Part shown: piece by piece, positions 7,760 through 13,614 of the stretch
Position numbering within the stretch: the first letter of the stretch is position 1
Layout: the number at the start of each line of letters is the position of its first letter
NCBI GenBank assembly: GCA_945622055.1
Contig: CALZBV010000035.1
Location: 1 to 15,637, forward strand
DNA length: 15,637 bases
Source of the DNA: an uncultured Clostridia bacterium
Lineage (GTDB): Bacteria > Bacillota > Clostridia > Lachnospirales > Lachnospiraceae
Reading direction: 5' to 3'
Position numbers and translations under genes: made by a program
The notes under the pieces: model-generated
The model's database searches: none
What the model was told of the DNA's origin: nothing
The model's input: only the letters and a program-made list of their open reading frames with translations

Positions 7760-7830
7760 CTTCCCGGAAGCCCTTTCATTCACAATATTCCGGCTCTGAC
7801 CAAGAAAAAATCAAGCCCATTACTCCTCCA
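7760..7830 (-). pseudogene. Decayed remnant of a second signal-peptidase-like gene
   Basis: Bases 7760-7812 match 12843-12895 (the 3' part of the intact protease gene) at 47 of 53 positions, and 7817-7830 is identical to the 14 bases around that gene's start and ribosome binding site (13303-13316). In the protease frame it reads ...RAGIL-stop-MKGLPGR: the tryptophan codon of GILWMKGLPGR is TGA here. The start region and 3' end are thus joined by an internal deletion of roughly 400 bases, with a stop added. It lies just upstream of the nucleotidyltransferase gene and shows that a peptidase gene once preceded it. Confidence 0.82.
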
Positions 7831-7845
7831 CCCGGTGAAGCACCG

Positions 7846-8097
7846 TCAGTCACCTAACAACCAGTCGCAAAGATTGATGGATTTAATGCCCTCATAGGAA
7901 GCATCCATTCCTGTATTCAGGGAAAGGATTATCTTCTCATAATTGTCGCTGATTCTTTGTAACGGTGCCAATTCTCTTTGACGCACATCATCACTTATCA
8001 TCGACTCGGTTACCTGAATATAAATCTTTTCATCCGGTTTTGACGCAATAAAATCAACTTCCATATTATCCACCTTACCGATGGAAACATCATATCC
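7846..8097 (-). pseudogene. AAA/DUF4143 ATPase pseudogene, C-terminal fragment
   Basis: The frame reads GYDVSIGKVDNMEVDFIASKP...IYIQVTESM and ends in LCDWLLGD. This is the nuclease-like C-terminus (VDFIA...IQVTES) usual for AAA ATPases with a DUF4143 domain. It is one base out of frame with the middle fragment, and the roughly 110-120 residues that normally lie between are missing. A GTG at 8073 could open a 75-residue frame, but there is no promoter or convincing ribosome binding site, so I treat it as debris of the gene that started at 10973. Confidence 0.8.
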
Positions 8098-8395
8098 CTA
8101 TAACTGTTGCGTAGATGCCCTCAAGCAGCATCATTGCTTTTTCCTGGTCTAAACCAACATCAGCAATACCCGGCATTCCCCCGAAACGCATATATGCATC
8201 AAAGATCTCCCGTAGTTCATAATGTTCTCCATTTTTATCAACAGCCTGCTTACGGGTACCGCCCAAAACACTTTTGCTTTCCTTGATTTCAAAATCATGG
8301 AAATACAAAAACTCACGGAAAGAAAGTGGCAGCATCTTTATTTCCACACATCTTCCCGACAGATAGGTGGCATACTCAGAGGAAAGCATATAGGC
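8090..8395 (-). pseudogene. AAA/DUF4143 ATPase pseudogene, middle fragment
   Basis: Reads YMLSSEYATYLSGRCVEIKM...PLSFREFLYFHDF...MRFGGMPGI and stops at 8090. These are the residues that directly follow the TGSNA motif in this ATPase family, and they continue exactly where the fragment at 10599-10973 stops: removing 8396-10598 joins the two in frame. After EGIYATVI the frame runs into TGA at a deletion joint. Confidence 0.85.
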
Positions 8396-8417
8396 GATCG
8401 AATTCGGGATGGCTCAC

Positions 8418-8437
8418 AAACCCTATAAAATCAAGGA
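8418..8437 (+). repeat. Putative integrase arm-type repeat, left copy
   Basis: AAACCCTATAAAATCAAGGA matches the right copy at 10550-10569 at 16 of 20 positions, in the same orientation, 23 bp inside the left joint. Arm-type sites for the integrase are the obvious reading. Confidence 0.45.
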
Positions 8438-8479
8438 GGAATGCACTCTATCCATGGGCTGTCCCCATTTCACTTATTT

Positions 8480-9808
8480 TTATAAAAATGGCACCATATA
8501 TACTGGTAAACATATGATATCTTCGTCCTTAGACAAATCTTTGGTATAGACCAAGTAACGCCACAAAATTCTATCTGAGAATTTCTGAGTAAATGCATCC
8601 AACGACGCATGAGCCTTATAACCGGAGGACTTGATTTCAATCGGACAAACTTTATTCTTTCGTGCCAAAAGGAAATCAATCTCATAATTATGTCTGGAAG
8701 ACTCGTTCATAAAGGTATGATAGAAAAGTTCATCTCCATTTGCTGCCAACAGTTGCGCGACCACATTTTCGTAAAGATACCCCAAATTTGCGCTAAGTTT
8801 ATCATTCAGCAACTTCTCGTAAATAATGTTTTCTGTAAAATCCTTATCCTTGAACATCAGTGTTACAAACAATCCAGTATCACCCAAGAATAATTTATAC
8901 TTTGCTAAATCCTTGTTATTCGACATTCCTGCATTCGGGTCATTTGCATGGTAAGCTACTAAAACGGTCCGAGAATCTTTTAGTTGTGCGATCAGCTCCA
9001 ATGTCCTATCCGCACGGTCACCCTCTAAAACGCTGGAAATCTGATATCTGGAAGCGTTTTTATTCAACTGCGCCGGTATGGCATCAAATATAAGGGAAAT
9101 CTTTCCGGTTGGGTCAATTTTCTTGAAATCGTCTTCATACAGGCTCAAAATATCTCTTTTTACCATATCTACTTTTCGAAAATTGTTGGTTTGGATATAC
9201 TCATTTACTGCTTGAGGCATACCTCCAACCAACATATATAGCCGAAAATCACGAAGCAACTTTCGATTCATTTGTTCACCCAATGGTTTCTTCGATTCAT
9301 ATACCTTCTTAAGAAGCGGCATAGTCGAAGTATCCCCCAACGTCCACAGAAATTCTTCGTAGTCCATCGGGTACATACTTATTTTTCGCTCCTCGCTGGG
9401 AATCAGAATATCTTTCACATTTTGTTTGATGGAAACCAACGAACCGGTTTCAATATAATCATACCTATGGTCTTTTACCAAAGATTTGATTGCCTGCCTT
9501 GCCAATGGACATAACTGTACTTCATCAAAAATGATTAGTGAATTTCTTTCATGCAAATCTACCTTGTATTGCAACTGTAATTGTAGGAACAGATAATCCA
9601 AGTCAGATATGTCTTCAAACAGTTCTTTTACTGTCTTTGATGCAGTGGCGAAATCTATCAGAATATAACTTTCGTATTCGTTTTTTCCAAATTCCTCCAC
9701 AACTGTAGATTTTCCGATTCTTCGTGCCCCCTCAATCAAAAGTGCTGTATTACCATTTGATTCATTTTTCCAGTTCAAAAGCTTACTATATATCTTTCTT
9801 TTAAACAT
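8480..9808 (-). CDS. AAA-family ATPase with DUF4143 domain, intact
   Basis: A 442-residue protein with Walker A GARRIGKST (27-35), Walker B LIIFDE (91-96), the TGSL motif (121-124), VGGMPQAV (194-201) and a C-terminal nuclease-like region, EIDFLL (376-381) followed by PIEIKSS (389-395). The frame can be extended ten codons upstream, but the ATG at 9808 has GGAGG 6 bases before it and starts as relatives do. These ATPases are common in anaerobic gut bacteria, often next to mobile DNA, and their function is largely unknown; a restriction-like or toxin-like role has been guessed from the C-terminal fold. It is the cargo of the inserted element and a distant relative of the very gene the element split. 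Three 33-bp repeats precede it. Confidence 0.9.
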   Translation of the reverse strand: MFKRKIYSKLLNWKNESNGNTALLIEGARRIGKSTVVEEFGKNEYESYILIDFATASKTVKELFEDISDLDYLFLQLQLQYKVDLHERNSLIIFDEVQLCPLARQAIKSLVKDHRYDYIETGSLVSIKQNVKDILIPSEERKISMYPMDYEEFLWTLGDTSTMPLLKKVYESKKPLGEQMNRKLLRDFRLYMLVGGMPQAVNEYIQTNNFRKVDMVKRDILSLYEDDFKKIDPTGKISLIFDAIPAQLNKNASRYQISSVLEGDRADRTLELIAQLKDSRTVLVAYHANDPNAGMSNNKDLAKYKLFLGDTGLFVTLMFKDKDFTENIIYEKLLNDKLSANLGYLYENVVAQLLAANGDELFYHTFMNESSRHNYEIDFLLARKNKVCPIEIKSSGYKAHASLDAFTQKFSDRILWRYLVYTKDLSKDEDIICLPVYMVPFL

Positions 9809-9829
9809 GATATGCCTCCATCTGAACAA

Positions 9830-9928
9830 AAATCGCAAATTTTATATTTGTCATTATGCACAAAATCGCGTTTTTTAAATTCGTATTATAAACCGAAATC
9901 GCGTATTTATAAAGTGTTTTATAAAAAA
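9830..9928. repeat. Three 33-bp direct repeats upstream of the intact ATPase gene
   Basis: AAATCGC occurs at 9830, 9863 and 9896, each exactly 33 bp apart, followed by AT-rich sequence that is similar from copy to copy. The repeats cover the likely leftward promoter (TATAAT at 9890-9885, weak -35 TTTATA at 9913-9908, 17 bp apart). An operator for autoregulation is the likely role. Confidence 0.65.
9885..9913 (-). promoter_or_regulatory. Likely promoter of the intact ATPase gene
   Basis: TTTATA and a perfect TATAAT lie 17 bp apart on the minus strand, within the 33-bp repeats. The leader to the ATG at 9808 would be about 70 bases. Confidence 0.5.
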
Positions 9929-9949
9929 ATGGTGGGTGACTTACCCGCC
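9922..9949 (-). terminator. Possible leftward terminator before the ATPase gene
   Basis: On the minus strand GGCGGGT, a 5-base loop and ACCCACC (one mismatch, 9949-9931) are followed by a run of T. It would shield the ATPase gene from leftward read-through. The stem is short. Confidence 0.4.
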
Positions 9950-10159
9950 GAATGGTGGACCAGGGTCTTGCGACCAGCCCAAAGTAAACATGTTTACGAC
10001 AATATTATATTAAAAATAATTAATTTATGCAATATGATTTAGATTTGTAGTAACCATTTCTTTATCGCTTCTTGAAATGAAATACCATGAAGCAAGTAGA
10101 CGTTTTGCTCCGCATTGCATGTCAGGAAGATTACTATGTAAGATTCTGTAACAGAGTAG
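9950..10159. other. Non-coding stretch within the element, with a 14-bp palindrome
   Basis: I see no convincing gene here. It contains GACCAG as a direct repeat (9958 and 9972), the small hairpin GGTC-TTGC-GACC, and the perfect palindrome GTAAACATGTTTAC at 9984-9997, then AT-rich DNA. A 59-codon frame at 10087-10266 lacks a ribosome binding site and overlaps the integrase remnant, so I do not call it. Confidence 0.4.
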
Positions 10160-10540
10160 CATATCGATTCTTCCAAGCTGTATCAAATTCGGATTTTAAA
10201 GATTACAGAGATTCTGTTAGAGACAGAGTGCAATCGAATTGTGAAAGACTTCAATCTGTCAAATAAAGAATGGGTAAATCTGAAAACAATTCTGAATGGC
10301 ATGTTTGAGTATGCTTGCCGTATGAAGTATCTTCAAGAGATACCGGATGCGTTATCGCGAAAGAAAGATACCACATCGGCGCAGGAGACCGACAGTATTA
10401 CATCGGCGCAGAAACCTGACAATGAAGTTGCGACAACAGTGAATACCGCTGATAATGTAGTGTCCCTTGAAGCATTCCAAAGCATAAAACTAACTGTCCC
10501 CAAAATGTCCTCAAATGTCCCCACTTTTTCAAATGCATAA
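10160..10540 (+). pseudogene. Tyrosine integrase remnant (catalytic domain deleted)
   Basis: The frame opens after a stop at 10157 without a good start and reads ITEILLETECNRIVKDFNL, then NKEWVNLKTILNGMFEYACR, which looks like the core-binding (SAM-like) domain of phage/ICE integrases. It then passes straight into a low-complexity tail ending in KMSSNVPTFSNA, typical of the extreme C-terminus of clostridial integrases. The whole catalytic domain with its R-H-R-Y residues is missing, as is the N-terminal arm-binding domain. Its position right beside the element's end is where such integrases normally sit. It cannot be active. Confidence 0.68.
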
Positions 10541-10544
10541 AAAT

Positions 10545-10577
10545 AACGGAAACCCTTGAAAAATAAGGATTTCCGTT
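10545..10577 (-). terminator. Hairpin terminator at the right end of the element
   Basis: AACGGAAA (10545-10552) pairs with TTTCCGTT (10570-10577), and CCTT with AAGG inside, around a 7-base loop. On the minus strand it is followed by TTTTTAT, so it should stop leftward transcription coming from the truncated ATPase gene. It follows the integrase stop by 4 bases and may also end that message. Confidence 0.6.
10550..10569 (+). repeat. Putative integrase arm-type repeat, right copy
   Basis: AAACCCTTGAAAAATAAGGA matches the left copy (8418-8437) at 16 of 20 positions in direct orientation, 30 bp inside the right joint. It overlaps the terminator hairpin, so part of the match could come from that. 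Confidence 0.42.
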
Positions 10578-10590
10578 GAAATTAAAAAAG

Positions 10591-10616
10591 CGCGAGACGG
10601 CATTTGAACCCGTAAC
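10591..10616. other. Right attachment joint (tRNA T-arm look-alike inside the ATPase gene)
   Basis: On the minus strand the ATPase codons for VTGSNA read GTTACGGGTTCAAATGCC, which mimics the T-arm of a tRNA (GGGTTCAAATCC). They are followed by element sequence GTCTCGCGC then a T-run, like a tRNA 3' end and beyond. The left joint (8393-8408) reads CCCGAATTCGATCGCC on the same strand, again T-loop-like. This suggests that an integrase specific for a tRNA gene used a look-alike site. Confidence 0.6.
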
Positions 10617-10973
10617 ATAAATATCACAATTGAAGTCGACACGAAATGAATTGATTGCATCTTCCCAGCTTAGAACACGCTGTACTTCATCAAAAAACAA
10701 ATACATTCTTTTATCCGCAACAATTTTTTCTTTCACATATTCGTAGAAGGTATCACTGTTCATATTCTTGAAGGCATGAGACTCAAAATTCATCTCTACA
10801 ATCTGTTCATCCCCGATTCCGTTTTCTTTGAGATGCGAAACCATTAGTTTCAACAGACTGGACTTACCACATCTTCGAATTCCGGTAATCACCTTAACAG
10901 GTTCTGTATCCTGAAAGGCCAGCAGCTTACTCAAGTATAAATCTCTTCTTTTGAGTTTGTGCGTATCAATCAT
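10599..10973 (-). pseudogene. AAA/DUF4143 ATPase pseudogene, N-terminal fragment (125 codons)
   Basis: Begins with an ATG behind AAAGGAGG and its own promoter. It has Walker A GIRRCGKSS (31-39), Walker B YLFFDEV (91-97) and DIYVTGSNA (117-125), where the inserted element begins. From there the frame runs 67 codons into element DNA, so a truncated, P-loop-bearing protein of about 191 residues could still be made. The rest of the gene is at 8395-7846. It is convergent with nothing and lies 105 bases after the ABC exporter gene. Confidence 0.88.
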
Positions 10974-10996
10974 TTGAATTTCCTCCTTTCAGCAAG

Positions 10997-11033
10997 AGTA
11001 TAGCAAAAACTTTCGTTATTTTCAAGTTTTTGC
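10997..11033 (-). promoter_or_regulatory. Promoter and dyad operator of the split ATPase gene
   Basis: TTGAAA (11025-11020) and TATACT (11002-10997) are 17 bp apart on the minus strand. A perfect 10-bp inverted repeat, GCAAAAACTT (11003-11012) and AAGTTTTTGC (11024-11033), fills the spacer and -35 region. This is a likely repressor site. Confidence 0.65.
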
Positions 11034-11077
11034 AGTAAAATGCAGAAACTTAAAATAATAAAAGCTTATGAAAATTC

Positions 11078-12751
11078 TCAACATAGCTTGACTTTTGCAT
11101 GTTCCTTCTCCTCTCCAAAATGTATCTGTCTGTCACACACCGACAAAGCCGCCGGTCTGTGGGTTACGATGATGACGGTCTTATCCGTCATGGACTTGAT
11201 ATTTTCAAGTACCTTTCTTTCCGTATCCGCATCCAGTGCCGAGGTTGCCTCATCAAGAATCAGTATCGGACTTTCTGAAAAAATAGCCCTGGCAATGGCG
11301 AGGCGTTGCATCTGCCCTTCCGAAAGCCCAAGCCCCCGTTCTCCAAGCACTGTATCTGCACCACAAGGCAGCTCACCTACAAAATCACAGCAGGCAAGCG
11401 TAAGAGCGTTATGTATCCGCTCCTCATTGCCCTGCTCTCCGGGGTCTGCAAATGCCACCACACTGCGGATGCTTCCACTCATCAAGTGATTGCCCTGGGG
11501 CACATAGGCAAAAAGCCTCCCGTAGCTTTCATCCGGGTTAACGCTTCCTGCCTGTGGCCTATATAAGCCTAAGAGGAGCTTTAGCACCGTACTCTTGCCA
11601 CAGCCGGATGCTCCGGTAAATGCCACAAATTCCCCCTTACGAACGGTCAGGGAATAATCGCGAAGCACCTCATTATCTTCATCATAGGAAAAGTCCACAT
11701 GGTTCATGCTAAGTGCCTCAAATCGGTTTTCATAGTAGTCCTTTACCTCTTCCAGCGACAAAGACTCCTTTTTCCCGGACTTAAAATCTTCCGCTTCCAT
11801 CAGCCTTTCGGCACTGGCTGTCATGGCAAAATATTTAGGCAGATACCCGGTAATATTGGCAAATGGATTTTGTATCTGGCTGATCAGCTGCAGCATTGCC
11901 ATAAAGGTTCCGTAGGTCATAGTCCCGTTATAGATTCCAAATGCTCCATATACTGCACCCACTACATAGGCTCCATTCATGACACCGCCAAAGCCGATGT
12001 TGCAGATATTGGAAAAATGATTCTTCTTCATGCGAGCCTTTTTATGGTCTGCCATAGTGCTTTCCGCCTGCAAGACACTTTCCTCTTCCCTGTCAAATGC
12101 CTTTACAATCATCAGACTGCCCAGATGCTCCTGCAGAAAGATTCGGACAATGCCATCCTTTTCCTGCATCCCTTTGTGGAGCTTCTTTAATCTCTTGCGA
12201 AAAGCATAGGTAAGGAGAACAAGCAGCATCCCGCCCGGTACAAGAATATAGAAAAACTTCGGCACCATCATAAGAATCACCACAAGGGCACCTGCCATTC
12301 TGGTCATCATGCCTGCCACTCCCGGTACAATGGTAGCAAGTCCTTCCGCTACCACCACCGTATCTGAGGTCAGGCGGTTCATCCATTCCCCGGAATGCAC
12401 TGCTGTCACTTCCCCAAAGTCCCTCATCAGAAGTTCACGAAAGAGTCTTTTCTTAAAGGCATTCTCATAGGTTGATTTGGAAAATTCCTCCAAAAAGCGA
12501 AGCAGAGCCCGAAGGGCAATCTGTCCCACCACAAGAAAAGCAAAGAAAAGGATATGTAATATCATCCCGTCCTTATCGTGGGATACGGCAGCATCTATGA
12601 TTCCCCGAAGCAAAAGGGCATAAAAAACACTGCTGATACCGAGAACCATCTGCACCATCAGTAAAATAACAATATATAATTTGCCACGACCTGCCACCTC
12701 GCTGATGAAGCGAAGGGCAGTGGTCTGATTATCCTGTTTCTTATCCGTCAT
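11078..12751 (-). CDS. ABC transporter, fused membrane and ATPase domains (exporter)
   Basis: A 557-residue half-transporter of the exporter type, expected to work as a homodimer. Residues about 20-310 hold six membrane helices; the ATPase domain has Walker A GASGCGKST (380-388), Q-loop YVPQG (Q419), the signature LSEGQ (476-480, E in place of the usual second G), Walker B ILILDE (496-501), SALD and the switch H531. There is no C39 peptidase domain at the N-terminus, so any leader removal must be done by another protein such as the protease encoded just upstream. AAGGA lies 7 bases before the ATG. It follows the protease gene by 54 bases in the same operon and most likely exports the peptide product of the cluster. 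Confidence 0.92.
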   Translation of the reverse strand: MTDKKQDNQTTALRFISEVAGRGKLYIVILLMVQMVLGISSVFYALLLRGIIDAAVSHDKDGMILHILFFAFLVVGQIALRALLRFLEEFSKSTYENAFKKRLFRELLMRDFGEVTAVHSGEWMNRLTSDTVVVAEGLATIVPGVAGMMTRMAGALVVILMMVPKFFYILVPGGMLLVLLTYAFRKRLKKLHKGMQEKDGIVRIFLQEHLGSLMIVKAFDREEESVLQAESTMADHKKARMKKNHFSNICNIGFGGVMNGAYVVGAVYGAFGIYNGTMTYGTFMAMLQLISQIQNPFANITGYLPKYFAMTASAERLMEAEDFKSGKKESLSLEEVKDYYENRFEALSMNHVDFSYDEDNEVLRDYSLTVRKGEFVAFTGASGCGKSTVLKLLLGLYRPQAGSVNPDESYGRLFAYVPQGNHLMSGSIRSVVAFADPGEQGNEERIHNALTLACCDFVGELPCGADTVLGERGLGLSEGQMQRLAIARAIFSESPILILDEATSALDADTERKVLENIKSMTDKTVIIVTHRPAALSVCDRQIHFGEEKEHAKVKLC

Positions 12752-12805
12752 CGTAATATCCTTAATTTACAACCTTTCGTTACCCTTTCCTACATTCTGA
12801 TAAGA

Positions 12806-13306
12806 TCAGTTACCCGACAATTTCCCAAGTTTTCTCCGAATCCTTCCCGGCAGCCCCTTCATCCACAATATCCCGGCTCTGACCCAGAAGAAATCGCACC
12901 ACATATGTACATAAAACAGATACTTTTTGTCATGGACGGAAATCTCCCTGCCATCCCTGACAACCCCGGTCAGCACACCAATCACATGGCGGTCACTGAT
13001 ACCGTATTCCCTGTGATAGCGATTATCCCCGCATATTACATAATCCTTTTTTCTTACCTTTAACACCCGGTGCAGAACATACGCACCATTATCCCGTTTA
13101 TACAAAGGGACATCCAGTCGTTTCAGCTTTCTTACCGTATCTTCACTGCCTTCACAGGGCACATCCCATTCCTTTGGTCTTTCTATGATGAGAAGGTCTT
13201 TGCCCTGTCTGAGGAGCGGCATCATGCTGTCACCTACATTGGTATAGATAAGTTTTCGCTTCCTTGCCAGTTCCTCCTCAAAGGTTGACTTATGCACCAA
13301 TTCCAT
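12806..13306 (-). CDS. S24/S26-type signal-peptidase-like protein
   Basis: A 166-residue protein with the serine motif NVGDSMMPLL (S27) and, in the second conserved box, YVLHRVLKV (H79) followed by VICGDN (91-95). A His in the place of the usual catalytic Lys marks the SipW/ER-type of signal peptidase. No N-terminal membrane anchor is visible; the only hydrophobic stretch is near residues 128-150 (YLFYVHMWCDFFWVRAGILW), so it may bind the membrane by its C-terminal half. Its ATG overlaps the TAA of the PqqD-type gene by one base (TAATG), showing translational coupling. Such proteins accompany PqqD and HprK-like proteins in Firmicute RiPP clusters; leader or precursor cleavage is the inferred job. 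A decayed second copy lies at 7760-7830. Confidence 0.85.
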   Translation of the reverse strand: MELVHKSTFEEELARKRKLIYTNVGDSMMPLLRQGKDLLIIERPKEWDVPCEGSEDTVRKLKRLDVPLYKRDNGAYVLHRVLKVRKKDYVICGDNRYHREYGISDRHVIGVLTGVVRDGREISVHDKKYLFYVHMWCDFFWVRAGILWMKGLPGRIRRKLGKLSGN

Positions 13307-13563
13307 TACTCCTCCAATGCTCCAACTTTCCTAAGCTTCTCTATCACATCTGACACATCCTTTGCAAGTACATCCTTCGGTGCATCATACTTTTCAAACA
13401 TGGCTTCCACGATTTTCTCCTGCGTGGTTTCTTCCTTTAAGCACTCCACGATAAATGCTGCCGTCTTATTGTTACGGATCAGTCCCGCAAAGGAACTGCT
13501 TGTGTCTAACAAAATCTGTTCTCCATCACTATCGTGTGTAATATAGGTGTCTTTTAACTTCAT
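13306..13563 (-). CDS. PqqD-family peptide-binding protein (RiPP recognition element)
   Basis: An 85-residue protein of the PqqD fold: YITHDSDGEQILLDTSSSFAG, then AAFIVECLKEETTQEKIVEAMFEKY and DVSDVIEKLRKVGALEE, the usual strand-strand-helix-helix-helix order. These small proteins bind the leader part of a precursor peptide and present it to modifying enzymes (PqqD in PQQ synthesis, B1 in lasso-peptide pathways). AAAGGAG lies 9 bases before the ATG. It is coupled to the protease gene downstream. No precursor gene is visible nearby. Confidence 0.87.
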   Translation of the reverse strand: MKLKDTYITHDSDGEQILLDTSSSFAGLIRNNKTAAFIVECLKEETTQEKIVEAMFEKYDAPKDVLAKDVSDVIEKLRKVGALEE

Positions 13564-13614
13564 GTGTATTGTCTCCTTTCACCGTCCGGTAACCGGTCTT
13601 GTATCTTTCTTTTT

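Larger units (their letters stand above)
8396..10598 (+). mobile_element. Decayed integrative element inserted in an ATPase gene
   Basis: About 2.2 kb lies between two halves of one ATPase gene. Both joints share GGC (8393-8395 and 10599-10601), and taking the segment out restores a continuous reading frame (...YVTGSNA then YMLSSEYA...). The segment carries an intact leftward AAA/DUF4143 ATPase gene, a remnant tyrosine integrase gene at its right end pointing outward, and two similar 20-bp direct repeats near the ends. No other mobility or conjugation genes remain, so it is a deletion derivative or a cargo remnant of a larger element. The exact crossover point within a few bases is uncertain. 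Confidence 0.75.

Noticed and set aside
9824..9928. CRISPR array
   Set aside because: Only three degenerate AT-rich repeats with no unique spacers and no cas genes; better explained as operator iterons.
10087..10266. A 59-codon frame starting MKQVDVLLRIACQ
   Set aside because: No ribosome binding site, it overlaps the integrase remnant in another frame and resembles nothing I know.
10160..10540. A functional DNA-binding protein encoded by the integrase fragment
   Set aside because: No start codon with a ribosome binding site is visible in the frame and the catalytic part is missing.
10591..10616. A tRNA gene or tRNA 3' end on the minus strand (GGGTTCAAAT core with flanking GTCTCGCGC)
   Set aside because: The core is the coding sequence of VTGSNA in the split ATPase gene, and no acceptor, D or anticodon arm can be built around it.
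8073..10973. Treating the intact 442-residue ATPase as part of the same gene as its flanking ATPase fragments
   Set aside because: It has its own Walker A and B motifs, C-terminal domain, start and stop, while the flanks join each other in frame when the segment is removed.
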